Source: Bradyrhizobium diazoefficiens
GTDB lineage: Bacteria > Pseudomonadota > Alphaproteobacteria > Rhizobiales > Xanthobacteraceae
Direction: 5' to 3'
NCBI RefSeq assembly: GCF_018131185.1
Contig: NZ_JAFCJE010000006.1
Location: 186,001-250,000 of the forward strand
Length of the DNA stretch: 64,000 nt
Below are positions 43,402-51,681 of the stretch, one piece after another. The translations under genes were made by a program, and so were the position numbers. The number at the start of each line of letters is the position of its first letter. The stretch's first letter is position 1. The notes under the pieces were generated by a model. That model was not told the DNA's origin. It saw only the letters and a program-made list of their open reading frames with translations, and did not search any database.

Positions 43402-44382
43402 ATGCCGATCGCGACGTCGCTGACCACATTGCTGGATATCAAGCATCCCATCCTGCTGGCGCCGATGGACGTCCTCGCAGGTAGCCGGCTGGTGACGGCC
43501 GTGAGCGACGCCGGCGGTTTTGGCATTCTGGGCGGCGGCTATGGCGAGAAAGCGTGGCTGGAGCGGGAGACGGCGAAGCTTGCCGGATTGCGTGAGCCCT
43601 TCGGCATCGGCTTCATCACCTGGAGCCTGGCCAAGCGACCCGAGCTTCTCGACGTCGCGCTCGCCGCAAAGCCGTCCGCGATCATGATGTCGTTCGGCGA
43701 TCCCGCGCCGTTCGCGCCCCGGATCAAGTCGGCGGGTTCACGCCTGATCTGCCAGGTGCAGGACGAGACCATGGCGCTGCAGGCGCTCGATGCCGGTGCG
43801 GACATCCTGGTCGCGCAGGGGACGGAGGCGGGCGGCCATGGCGCCTCACGCACCACCATCGACCTCGTGCCCGCCATCGTCGATCTCGCGGCAGGCCGCG
43901 TGCCTGTGGTCGCGGCAGGGGGCATCGCCGACGGCCGCGGGCTCGCCGCCATGATGATGCTGGGCGCCAGCGGTGTGCTGCTCGGCACGCGCTTCTACGC
44001 GAGCCAGGAGGCCGATGGTCCTGACGAAGCCAAGCGGCGGATCTGCGCGGCGAACAGCGGCTCGACCGTGCGCGGTATCATCTTCGATCTCTCCCGCAAC
44101 AATGTGTGGCCGGCGCCGTTTACCGGTCGGTGCCTGATCAACGACCATGCCAGACGCTGGATGGGGCGTGAGGTCGAGCTGATGCAGCATGTCGCCACGG
44201 TTGCCGCGGAGTACGGCGCGGCCAGGGCCGCCGGCAATTTCGACGTCGCCGCCGTGATCGCGGGCGAGGCGGTCGGGCTGATTCATGATATTCCACCGGC
44301 GGCCGAGATCGTCGCGCGGATTGCGGCTGAAGCGGAGCTGCTTTTCTCAGGCCGGCGCAACTCCATTGCTGCCGTCGCCTGA
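43402..44382 (+). CDS. Nitronate monooxygenase / NMO-like flavin oxidoreductase (paralogue 1)
   Basis: 326 residues from the ATG at 43402, which has GGGGAAG upstream. NMOs oxidise alkyl nitronates such as propionate 3-nitronate with FMN. It has PILLAPMDVLAGSRLVTAVSDAGGFGIL, then GTEAGGHGASRTTIDLVP and the FMN-phosphate motif PVVAAGGIADGRGLAAMMMLGA. It is divergent from LysR and is followed 17 bp later by a paralogue, suggesting an operon. Substrate specificity is not assured. Confidence 0.85.
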   Translation: MPIATSLTTLLDIKHPILLAPMDVLAGSRLVTAVSDAGGFGILGGGYGEKAWLERETAKLAGLREPFGIGFITWSLAKRPELLDVALAAKPSAIMMSFGDPAPFAPRIKSAGSRLICQVQDETMALQALDAGADILVAQGTEAGGHGASRTTIDLVPAIVDLAAGRVPVVAAGGIADGRGLAAMMMLGASGVLLGTRFYASQEADGPDEAKRRICAANSGSTVRGIIFDLSRNNVWPAPFTGRCLINDHARRWMGREVELMQHVATVAAEYGAARAAGNFDVAAVIAGEAVGLIHDIPPAAEIVARIAAEAELLFSGRRNSIAAVA

Positions 44383-44399
44383 AACACGAGAGAACAACC

Positions 44400-45476
44400 A
44401 TGTGGCCTGACCGTCGACTGATCGATCTCTTCAAGACCGAATTCCCGATCGTGCTGGCGCCGATGGCCGGCGTGATGGATGCGGAACTGGTGATTGCGGC
44501 TGCGCAAGGCGGAGCGTTGGGCTCGCTGCCTTGCGCGATGATCTCGGCGGAGAAGGCGCGCGAGCAGGTGGGTCTGATCCGCCAGCGCGTGAAGGCGCCG
44601 GTCAACATGAACTTCTTCTGCCACACGCCGGTCGAACTGACGACCGAGGCGGAGGCGCGCTGGAAGCAGCGGCTCGCGGGCTATTACACCGAGCATGGCC
44701 TCGATCCCGCCGCGCCGATCACCGCCGCGAACCGTGCGCCGTTCGATGCGGCGTTCTGCGAGGTGGTCGAGGAGCTGAAGCCGGAAATCGTCAGCTTCCA
44801 TTTCGGCCTGCCGGAGCAGGCGCTGCTGAAGCGCGTCAAGGCGGCTGGCTGCCGCGTCATCTCGTCGGCGACGACGGTGAAGGAGGCGGTCTGGCTCGAG
44901 CAGCACGGCGTCGATGCGGTGATCGCGCAAGGCGCCGAAGCCGGCGGCCATCGCGGCATGTTCCTGACAGACAGGATCGCCGAGCAGCCCGGCACCTTTG
45001 CGCTGGTGCCGCAGGTCGTCGATGCCGTGAAGGTGCCTGTGATTGCGGCCGGCGGCATTGCCGACGGGCGCGGCATTGCCGCGGCGTTCGCGCTCGGCGC
45101 CTCCGGCGTCCAGATCGGCAGCGCGTATTTGCGCTGTCCGGAGTCCAAGGTCAGCGCGGGCGGTCGCAAGGCGCTCGCCGAAGCTGGGGATGATTCCACC
45201 GTCATCACCAACGTCATGACCGGTCGTCCGGCGCGCGGCGTCCAGAACCGCCTGATGCGCGAGGCCGGCCCGATCTCGCCGGATGCGCCGCCGTTTCCCC
45301 ATGCCGCGACCGCGCTGGGGCCGCTCAAGGCGGCCGCCGAAAAGCAGGGCAGGGTGGATTTCACCAATCTCTGGGCCGGCCAGGCGATTGCCCTTGGCCG
45401 CGAGGTACCGGCGGCCGAATTGACCCGGGATCTTGCGAAATCGGCCCTTGCACGCTTGCGCCAGATGGCAGGCTAG
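44400..45476 (+). CDS. Nitronate monooxygenase / NMO-like flavin oxidoreductase (paralogue 2)
   Basis: 358 residues. PIVLAPMAGVMDAELVIAAAQGGALGSLP opens it, with IAQGAEAGGHRGMFL, PVIAAGGIADGRGIAAAFALGASGVQIGS and the C-terminal PFPHAATALGPLKAAAEKQGR typical of 2-nitropropane dioxygenase-like proteins. It differs from paralogue 1 enough to be a separate subfamily, so the pair may act on different substrates. The stop at 45474-45476 is 76 bp upstream of gatC. Probably LysR-controlled with paralogue 1. Confidence 0.86.
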   Translation: MWPDRRLIDLFKTEFPIVLAPMAGVMDAELVIAAAQGGALGSLPCAMISAEKAREQVGLIRQRVKAPVNMNFFCHTPVELTTEAEARWKQRLAGYYTEHGLDPAAPITAANRAPFDAAFCEVVEELKPEIVSFHFGLPEQALLKRVKAAGCRVISSATTVKEAVWLEQHGVDAVIAQGAEAGGHRGMFLTDRIAEQPGTFALVPQVVDAVKVPVIAAGGIADGRGIAAAFALGASGVQIGSAYLRCPESKVSAGGRKALAEAGDDSTVITNVMTGRPARGVQNRLMREAGPISPDAPPFPHAATALGPLKAAAEKQGRVDFTNLWAGQAIALGREVPAAELTRDLAKSALARLRQMAG

Positions 45477-45552
45477 CCAGCCGCGCCGGTTGCGGCGCAA
45501 AACCGGCCTCTGCTATACGGCACATAGGTTTTGCCGTGAGAGGCCTTATATA

Positions 45553-45840
45553 ATGTCCGTCGACGCCGCTACCGTCCGCCGCATCGCGCATCTGGCGCGC
45601 ATCGCGGTTTCCGAGGGCGAGGTTCCACATCTGCAGGGCGAGCTCAATGCCATGCTCGCCTTTGTCGAGCAACTCTCGGAGGTGAATGTCGAGGGCGTGG
45701 AGCCCATGACCTCGGTCACCCCGATGCAGATGAAGAAGCGGCAGGACGTGGTCGATGACGGCGAGATCGCCGACGATATCGTTGCCAACGCGCCCGCGAC
45801 CGAAGGTCACTTCTTCCTGGTGCCCAAGGTCGTCGAATAG
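45553..45840 (+). CDS. gatC: Asp-tRNA(Asn)/Glu-tRNA(Gln) amidotransferase subunit C
   Basis: 95 residues from the ATG at 45553. GatC is the small scaffolding subunit of GatCAB, which converts mischarged Glu-tRNA(Gln) and Asp-tRNA(Asn) to Gln and Asn forms. The sequence matches the family: TVRRIAHLARIAVSEGE, LNAMLAFVEQLSEVNVEGVEP, DIVANAPATEGHFFLVPKVVE at the end. It begins a gat operon; a 79-bp gap with a palindromic repeat separates it from the next small gene. Confidence 0.95.
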   Translation: MSVDAATVRRIAHLARIAVSEGEVPHLQGELNAMLAFVEQLSEVNVEGVEPMTSVTPMQMKKRQDVVDDGEIADDIVANAPATEGHFFLVPKVVE

Positions 45841-45843
45841 CAT

Positions 45844-45900
45844 CGCGTTTCCGAGCGAAGTGGAAGCCGGTTCGCGTGAAGAAAACGCGTCAAACTAAAG
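45844..45900. repeat. Short palindromic intergenic repeat (CGCGTTT-GAAAACGCG)
   Basis: Between gatC and the 70-residue gene the sequence cgcgtttccgagcgaagtgg-aagccggttcgcgtgaagaaaacgcg has pairing arms cgcgtttcc and gaaaacgcg and is a common rhizobial repeat form. It lies within the gat operon, where an RNA stem could influence expression downstream of gatC. Confidence 0.6.
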
Positions 45901-45919
45901 AGTCTCAGGACCAAGTCCG

Positions 45920-46132
45920 ATGTGTCTGCTTTGCGACGATGAGAAGGCCTATCAGGCCTACATGAATTACCTCGACAAGATGGAGCGGCAGGGCAAGGCT
46001 GCCGATCCAAACGTCGCCGTCAATGCCGTGCTCGACGAGATCGAGGCCGCTGCGAAAGCCGCCGCTAAAAAAGACGACCCGGCCAACGACAAGACCCTCT
46101 CTCCGTTCTTCTGCAGCCCGATCAATAAATGA
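45920..46132 (+). CDS. Small conserved protein coupled to gatA
   Basis: 70 residues. N-terminal MCLLCDDEKAYQAYMNYLDKM has C2 and C5 in a CxxC arrangement, followed by a helical Ala/Lys-rich segment and FFCSPINK with a third Cys at the end. Its stop (TGA) overlaps the gatA ATG (ATGA), so translation is coupled. I do not recognise a domain. It sits between gatC and gatA and I recall small hypothetical proteins in this place in Bradyrhizobium genomes. A metal-binding or redox role is possible but speculative. Confidence 0.7.
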   Translation: MCLLCDDEKAYQAYMNYLDKMERQGKAADPNVAVNAVLDEIEAAAKAAAKKDDPANDKTLSPFFCSPINK

Positions 46133-47604
46133 CCGATTTGACATCGCTGACGCTCGCCGAGGCCCGCAAGGGTCTCGCCGACAAGACTTTCACGTCGCTC
46201 GAGTTGACAGACGCGCACCTCTCCGCGATCGAAGCCGCGCGCATGCTCAATGCCTTCGTGATGGAGACGCCGGACCGGGCGCGCGACATGGCGCGCGAGG
46301 CCGACGGCAGGATCGCCAAGGGTGAGGCGGGCCCGCTCGCCGGGATCCCGCTCGGCATCAAGGACCTGTTCGCGACCAAGGGCGTGCGCACCACGGCCTG
46401 CTCGAAGATCCTCGGTAATTTCGTGCCGACCTATGAGTCCACGGTGACCTCGCAGCTCTGGCGCGACGGCGCGGTGATGCTCGGCAAGCTGAACAACGAC
46501 GAGTTCGCGATGGGCTCGGCCAACGAGACCTCGTGCTTCGGCCCCGTCGGCAATCCCTGGCGGCGCGAGGGAAGCAACGCGACGCTGGTGCCGGGGGGCT
46601 CGTCCGGCGGCTCGGCCTCGGCCGTGGCGGCGCTGCTGTGCATGGGCGCAACCGCGACCGACACCGGCGGCTCGATCCGACAGCCGGCGGCCTTCACCGC
46701 GACCGTCGGCATCAAGCCGACCTATGGCCGCTGCTCGCGCTGGGGCATCGTCGCCTTTGCCTCCTCGCTCGACCAGGCCGGTCCGATCGCGCGCAGCGTC
46801 CGCGACAGCGCGATGCTGCTGCGCTCGATGGCCGGCCACGATCCAAAGGACACGACCTCCGTCGACGTTCCCGTGCCGGACTACGAGGCCGCGATCGGCA
46901 GATCCGTGAAGGGCATGAGGATCGGCATCCCCAAGGAATATCGTCTCGACGGCATGCCGGCCGAGATCGAGAAGCTCTGGAGCGAGGGCGCCAAGTGGCT
47001 CACGGACGCGGGGGCCGAGCTCGTCCCTGTGTCGCTGCCGCACACCAAATACGCGCTGCCGGCCTATTACATCGTGGCGCCTGCGGAGGCGTCTTCCAAC
47101 CTCGCGCGCTATGACGGCGTCCGCTACGGCCTGCGCGAGCAGGGCAGGAACATCATCGAGCAATACGAGAACACCCGCGCCGAAGGGTTTGGTGCCGAGG
47201 TGCGCCGCCGTGTCATGATCGGCACCTACGTGCTCTCGGCCGGCTATTACGATGCGTATTACTTGCGCGCCCAGAAGGTGCGCACGCTGATCAAGAAGGA
47301 TTTCGAGGACTGCTTCGCTGCGGGAGTCGACGCGATCCTGACCCCGGCGACGCCGTCGGCCGCCTTCGGCATCGGCGAGAAGGGCGGCGCCGATCCGGTC
47401 GAGATGTACCTCAACGACATCTTCACGGTGACCGTGAACATGGCGGGCCTGCCCGGCATCGCCGTGCCCGCCGGCAAGGACGCGCAGGGCCTGCCGCTCG
47501 GTCTGCAGCTGATCGGACGTCCTTTCGACGAGGAGACGCTGTTCTCCCTCGGCGAGGTGATCGAGCAGGCCGCCGGCCGCTTCACGCCGGCGAGGTGGTG
47601 GTGA
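46129..47604 (+). CDS. gatA: Asp-tRNA(Asn)/Glu-tRNA(Gln) amidotransferase subunit A
   Basis: 491 residues, normal GatA length. GatA is the amidase that releases ammonia from Gln for tRNA amidation. Triad: Lys in GIPLGIKDLF, cis-Ser in VPGGSSGGSASAVAA, Ser nucleophile in TDTGGSIRQPAAF. Also AMGSANETSCFGPVGNPW and the RRRVMIGTYVLSAGYYDAYY segment of GatA. Start coupled to the preceding small gene; stop overlaps the following small gene (GTGA). Confidence 0.96.
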   Translation: MTDLTSLTLAEARKGLADKTFTSLELTDAHLSAIEAARMLNAFVMETPDRARDMAREADGRIAKGEAGPLAGIPLGIKDLFATKGVRTTACSKILGNFVPTYESTVTSQLWRDGAVMLGKLNNDEFAMGSANETSCFGPVGNPWRREGSNATLVPGGSSGGSASAVAALLCMGATATDTGGSIRQPAAFTATVGIKPTYGRCSRWGIVAFASSLDQAGPIARSVRDSAMLLRSMAGHDPKDTTSVDVPVPDYEAAIGRSVKGMRIGIPKEYRLDGMPAEIEKLWSEGAKWLTDAGAELVPVSLPHTKYALPAYYIVAPAEASSNLARYDGVRYGLREQGRNIIEQYENTRAEGFGAEVRRRVMIGTYVLSAGYYDAYYLRAQKVRTLIKKDFEDCFAAGVDAILTPATPSAAFGIGEKGGADPVEMYLNDIFTVTVNMAGLPGIAVPAGKDAQGLPLGLQLIGRPFDEETLFSLGEVIEQAAGRFTPARWW

Positions 47605-47900
47605 ATGCCGCCGCGTTCATCGCGAGCCTCGACGGCGCGGCGCCCGCGCCGGACCTGAACGCGCCGCTCAGAGGTCTCTGGTGGGCCGCCAAGGGCGACT
47701 GGGATCGCGCGCACGAGATCGTTCAGGACGAGAGCAGCCGCGAGGCGGCCTGGGTGCACGCCTACCTGCACCGCGTCGAAGGCGATCTCGGCAACGCCGG
47801 CTACTGGTACCGCCAGGCTGGGCAGGTCGTGGCGAAGGATTCATTGGAAGCGGAGTGGGAGCGGATGGTGTCCGCGCTGCTCGGGGATGGAAAAGCATGA
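47601..47900 (+). CDS. Small hypothetical protein between gatA and gatB
   Basis: 99 residues from the GTG at 47601, which overlaps the gatA TGA; two more GTGs precede it at 47595 and 47598. The protein is helical: LRGLWWAAKGDWDRAHEIVQ, EAAWVHAYLHRVEGDLGNAGYWYRQAG, EAEWERMVSALL, resembling tetratricopeptide-like pairs of helices. Its stop overlaps the gatB ATG (ATGA), so it is coupled on both sides. I recall a conserved hypothetical in this place in related genomes; the role is unknown. Confidence 0.72.
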   Translation: MNAAAFIASLDGAAPAPDLNAPLRGLWWAAKGDWDRAHEIVQDESSREAAWVHAYLHRVEGDLGNAGYWYRQAGQVVAKDSLEAEWERMVSALLGDGKA

Positions 47901-49381
47901 ACGCGTCAGTCAGACAGGGAAAACTGATCAAGGGTCAGACCGGCGACTGGGAGGTCGTGATCGGCATGGAGGTGCATGCTCAGGTCACCTCGCAATCCAA
48001 ACTGTTCTCCGGGGCCTCGACCGAGTTCGGCGGCGAGCCGAACAGTCATGTCTCGCTGGTCGATGCGGCGATGCCGGGTATGCTGCCTGTCATCAACGAG
48101 GAGTGCGTCAGGCAGGCTGTCCGAACCGGGCTCGGCCTCAACGCCGCGATCAATTTGCGCTCGGTGTTCGACCGCAAGAACTATTTCTATCCGGACTCGC
48201 CGCAAGGCTACCAGATCAGCCAGTACAAGTCGCCGATCGTCGGCGAGGGCGAAGTCGTCGTCGAACTGGACGGCGGCAAGGTCGCCACCATCGGGATCGA
48301 GCGGCTGCATCTGGAGCAGGATGCAGGCAAATTGCTGCATGATCAGGCGCCGACGATGTCCTTTGTCGACCTCAATCGCTGCGGCGTGGCGTTGATGGAG
48401 ATCGTGTCGAAGCCCGACATCCGCGACGCCGAGCAGGCCAAGGCCTATGTGACCAAGCTGCGCTCGATCCTGCGCTATCTCGGCACCTGCGACGGCGACA
48501 TGGAGAAGGGAAGCTTGCGCGCCGACGTCAACGTCTCCGTGCGCAAGCCCGGCGCGCCGCTCGGCACCCGCTGCGAGATCAAGAACATGAACTCGATCAC
48601 CTTCATCGGCCAGGCGATCGAGTATGAGGCGCGGCGCCAGATCGAGATCCTCGAGGACGGGGGCGCCATCGACCAGGAGACGCGGCTCTACGATCCCAAC
48701 AAGGGCGAGACGCGCTCGATGCGCTCCAAGGAAGAGGCGCATGACTACCGCTACTTCCCCGATCCCGACCTGCTGCCGCTGGAATTCAACCAGGCGTTCG
48801 TCGACGCGCTGAAGGCGGAGCTGCCGGAGCTGCCCGACCAGAAGAAGACGCGCTTCGTCGCCGATCTCGGCCTGTCGGCCTATGATGCGAGCGTGCTGGT
48901 CGCCGAGCGCGAGAGCGCGGTGTTCTACGAGACCGTGCTCGACAGGCTCGCCAACCGCGCGCGCGACGGCAAGATGGCGGCGAACTGGGTGATCAACGAG
49001 CTGTTCGGCCGTCTCAACAAGGAAGGCCGGGATATTACGGACTCTCCCGTCAACACCGAGCAACTGGCTGCGATCATCGACCTGATCGGCGAAGGCACGA
49101 TCTCCGGCAAGATCGCCAAGGATCTGTTCGAGATCGTCTGGCAGGAAGGCGGCGATCCCCGCGCGCTGGTGGAAAGCCGCGGCATGAAGCAGGTCACCGA
49201 CCTCTCGGCGATCGAGAAGGTGGTCGACGAGATCATCGCGGCCAATCCCGACAAGGCCGCGCAGGTCAAGGACAAGCCGCAGTCGCTCGGCTGGTTTGTC
49301 GGTCAGGTGATGAAGGCGTCCGGCGGCAAGGCCAACCCGCAGAGCGTCAACGACCTGCTCAAGTCCAAGCTCGGCGTCTAG
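47897..49381 (+). CDS. gatB: Asp-tRNA(Asn)/Glu-tRNA(Gln) amidotransferase subunit B
   Basis: 494 residues from the ATG at 47897. GatB binds the misacylated tRNA and activates its acyl group with ATP. Family features: GDWEVVIGMEVHAQVTSQSKLFSG, KNYFYPDSPQGYQISQ, GKLLHDQ, VNVSVRKPGAPLGTRCEIKNMNS split across two lines, and DYRYFPDPDLLPL; the C-terminal YqeY-like helical domain is present (VNDLLKSKLGV end). Coupled to the upstream small gene. A hairpin after the stop may end the operon. Confidence 0.96.
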   Translation: MNASVRQGKLIKGQTGDWEVVIGMEVHAQVTSQSKLFSGASTEFGGEPNSHVSLVDAAMPGMLPVINEECVRQAVRTGLGLNAAINLRSVFDRKNYFYPDSPQGYQISQYKSPIVGEGEVVVELDGGKVATIGIERLHLEQDAGKLLHDQAPTMSFVDLNRCGVALMEIVSKPDIRDAEQAKAYVTKLRSILRYLGTCDGDMEKGSLRADVNVSVRKPGAPLGTRCEIKNMNSITFIGQAIEYEARRQIEILEDGGAIDQETRLYDPNKGETRSMRSKEEAHDYRYFPDPDLLPLEFNQAFVDALKAELPELPDQKKTRFVADLGLSAYDASVLVAERESAVFYETVLDRLANRARDGKMAANWVINELFGRLNKEGRDITDSPVNTEQLAAIIDLIGEGTISGKIAKDLFEIVWQEGGDPRALVESRGMKQVTDLSAIEKVVDEIIAANPDKAAQVKDKPQSLGWFVGQVMKASGGKANPQSVNDLLKSKLGV

Positions 49382-49396
49382 CGTCGCGCGTTCGAA

Positions 49397-49429
49397 CGAG
49401 GTGATGGAGCATGTCCGTCACCTCGCTTT
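49397..49429 (+). terminator. Possible transcription terminator after gatB
   Basis: cgaggtga (49397-49404) pairs with tcacctcg (49418-49424 region) around a 13-nt loop, followed by ctttc. The U-run is weak, so it may be Rho-independent only in part. Confidence 0.4.
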
Positions 49430-49949
49430 CCGCTCGCGGCGCGACCCGCGCCTGCGTCCTCGGCGGCAAACTTCATCCCGATCATCAGCGATCTGACGAC
49501 CGAATCGCCGTAACGCGATTCGCGCAAAACGGCGGCTCGCGCACGCTTCGGCGAGCGCTCGCGGCGTTAAGCACGAAAATATTTTCGTTGCCAAAAGTCG
49601 CGACTCAGAGTCCGCGGAGCGCCCTTGCGAGGTCGTCGCGGGTTTGCCGATGCACCTCATCGCGATGATCGCGAGCGCTGCGCGCTTACAGAAAAATACT
49701 TGCTGCATAGTGTTTTCCTGCAATCGCATATGCCGCGAACGTCGATGTCGCGAGCACTCTTCGCGGTCCATCGCACGCGTCATGCAGTGCGCTTGCGTCG
49801 CGCTCGCCAAGCGCACGCGCGTTGCGTCGTCAACACTTCTTTAAGCGAGAAGCTGTTTTTTTCGTCGTGTTGGTGTATTCGGGATGAGTGTGCATTCGAT
49901 CCCCGACTGCATGCAGCGATTAAAGCCATCTCACACATCGGAGGGCAAC
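49430..49949. other. Intergenic region between gatB and the Lys-rich peptide, no gene recognised
   Basis: About 520 bp. Base composition is less GC-rich in places (for example around 49570-49600 and 49855-49870). I find no convincing protein, RNA gene or repeat element here. It should hold the promoter of the Lys-rich gene; a T-rich stretch at about 49845-49870 lies roughly 80-100 bp upstream of it. Confidence 0.5.
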
Positions 49950-50048
49950 ATGGCCAAGAAAGCGAAGAAGGCGAAGGCGAAGAAGGCGAAGAGCGCAGTG
50001 AAGAAGACTGCGAAGAAGACCCGCAAGGTCGCCAAGAAGAAGAAGTAA
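49950..50048 (+). CDS. Lys/Ala-rich 32-residue basic peptide
   Basis: A very short gene below the usual size cut-off. Translated by hand: MAKKAKKAKAKKAKSAVKKT and then AKKTRKVAKKKK with a TAA at 50046-50048. Over half the residues are Lys or Arg, as in histone H1-like tails. GGAGGG lies 4-9 bp before the ATG, an almost perfect Shine-Dalgarno site, which supports real translation. Such tiny H1-like proteins are common in Bradyrhizobium. It probably binds nucleic acid, but this is inference from composition. Confidence 0.7.
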   Translation: MAKKAKKAKAKKAKSAVKKTAKKTRKVAKKKK

Positions 50049-50886
50049 CTTCGACTTCTGAAGTTGCCGGCTCCAGTAGCCGGCACGTCATCAGCGCCTC
50101 GAGGTTCTGATCGACGATAGAGGGTGTCGGCGAGACATCAGGTCAACGGTCGGATCGTTCTTTCACGGTCCGGCAGAAGAAACGAGTTTTCTTCGTTCGG
50201 TGCGGTGCTCCCCGCGAGGGGGTCCGCAATTTCACAGGCGGCCTTCGGGCCAACGTGAAATCTGGTCCTGACGTGTTCGCCGACGCCCTCGTTCTCCTGA
50301 GGCCGGGGTATTGCCGGCATTCCTTTCCCAGACATTGCCGATCTGACCGCGACGCGGCCGCACTGACGTCTTGCTCTGTCCTTGTGCAGGCGAGGGCGTC
50401 GGCTTGATTGCGATGTTCGCCCGCTGCCGCATTGCCATCGCGGTGTCTCCGCCCGGCCGTGACCGGGCCACCCAGCGGGTTCTCGACGGGCGGCTGCTGC
50501 TTCCGAAAGATTGGATCCCCACCTGCGTGGTGACGACCAAGACCGGCGCACAGAGCGCGACCGCGCGCATCCGACCGCGCGCGATGGTTATCGTTCTCCC
50601 AAAATCGCAGGGTAAACCGAATCTGACGAATCGCGGAAGTGCCCGTCAAACAGAGACTTTTCCAATTCTTCGCACCCGCGCCGCGCGTCCGCGTTTACGT
50701 CTGCTTCATCGCGATGCTTAAACTGCCATTCAAATTTGCCCGCCATCATCCGCTTCAACAAGCCGGCAAACGGCGATGGGGATGAGTTGAACAGTGCACG
50801 ATCCCGGGAAGGATCATGCGGAATCAGAGTTGGACGGGAGCCGCGCTCGGGGGAACGAGGCGGCACAAGAAAAAAGGGGATGCGTG
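50049..50886. other. 838-bp region without a recognised gene
   Basis: Just after the Lys-rich gene, a hairpin tgccggct-agccggca occurs at 50065-50085 with no poly-U. The rest (50140-50720) has open frames on both strands, but none has a family resemblance, a good ribosome-binding site or codon pattern I trust, and both look like shadows of each other. Part may be a degraded repeat or mobile-element remnant. Confidence 0.4.
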
Positions 50887-51153
50887 ATGTTTCAGGGTAC
50901 TTTCGATATGGACACGGCAACGCCGATCGACGCGAGCGCGCTGTCGGACGTGCTGTTCGAACGCGGGATTTATTGGGCGAGCGGCCGCTCCGGCCTCGTC
51001 GATCTCGTGGCCGCTCATAAATGGTTCAACCTCGCCGCGCTGAAGGGCCGCAAGGACGCCGTGGCGCTGCGCCAGGAAGTCGCCGGGCAGATGTCGGAGA
51101 TCGAGATCTCGGCCGCGCAGCGTGAGGCGAGGGCGTGGGTTTCCGCCCACTGA
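50887..51153 (+). CDS. Sel1-repeat-like protein
   Basis: 88 residues from the ATG at 50887, with GGGGA in front. The central segment reads LFERGIYWASGRSGLVDLVAAHKWFNLAALKG, the pattern of Sel1/SLR repeats (helix pairs with Ala-Gly-rich turns), followed by a helical end (VAGQMSEIEISAAQREARAWV). Sel1 proteins usually act as protein-interaction scaffolds. In Bradyrhizobium there are many copies of such short Sel1-like proteins. No signal peptide is apparent. Confidence 0.68.
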   Translation: MFQGTFDMDTATPIDASALSDVLFERGIYWASGRSGLVDLVAAHKWFNLAALKGRKDAVALRQEVAGQMSEIEISAAQREARAWVSAH

Positions 51154-51245
51154 ACCTCGGCGCATCCACACCCGTGTTCGCACGGGTGGGCGCGGTTGCG
51201 CTGAATCAAGTTTCTTCGTCGTGCCGCCACATAGACCCGAGCGGC

Positions 51246-51455
51246 ATGAGCGACCCCGACACGCATGGACGATGGCTCCCGATTCAGATCGCTCCCGATG
51301 AGTGCGACCTGGAACTCGGGCGTCGGCACAAGACTGGAATTCTGCCCTGGTCGTTTCCGTGCCGGCGCAGGTCCGGCGTATGGTTCAACACCTGGGCGGA
51401 CGAAGCGGTGCTGATTGCGCCGTCGCACTGGCGGATCTGGCGGTTCCCCCGCTAG
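51246..51455 (+). CDS. Hypothetical protein, short
   Basis: 69 residues: MSDPDTHGRWLPIQIAPDECD, DLELGRRHKTGILPWSFPCRR (overlapping part) and HWRIWRFPR at the end. Trp-rich, with a GRWLPIQIAP start I vaguely recall from hypothetical rhizobial proteins. The ribosome-binding site is weak and it sits in a stretch without other genes, so it is only a candidate. A longer start upstream at 51135 is possible but less likely. Confidence 0.4.
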   Translation: MSDPDTHGRWLPIQIAPDECDLELGRRHKTGILPWSFPCRRRSGVWFNTWADEAVLIAPSHWRIWRFPR

Positions 51456-51588
51456 ACGCGGACCACACATATATAAAGGACGGTGCGAATCGCGTTGGAA
51501 CCGCGCCGATCCTTGCGCCGGGTTTTCGCGCCGGCCTCACGATCGCTTCAGGTGAAACGCCCGGACTTCGGTTGATTCTGCCGCTGGG

Positions 51589-51681
51589 TGGCGGAGAGGG
51601 AGGGATTCGAACCCTCGATACAGCTTGAGACCGTATGACGCTTTAGCAAAGCGTTGCCTTCAGCCACTCGGCCACCTCTCC
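51589..51681 (-). tRNA. tRNA-Ser (anticodon GCU)
   Basis: On the reverse strand the sequence from 51681 folds as ggagagg acceptor stem, D arm tggccgagtggctgaagg, anticodon arm gctttgctaaagc with anticodon gct, a long variable arm (tcatacggtctcaagctgtatcga) typical of class II tRNA-Ser, T arm gggttcgaatccctc and the closing cctctcc. The encoded 3' CCA is at 51589-51591. It reads serine AGC/AGU codons. No integrase or att-like repeat was seen beside it. Confidence 0.93.

Noticed and set aside
51589..51681. Possible phage/island integration site at tRNA-Ser
   Set aside because: No integrase gene and no repeated tRNA 3' end was found nearby.
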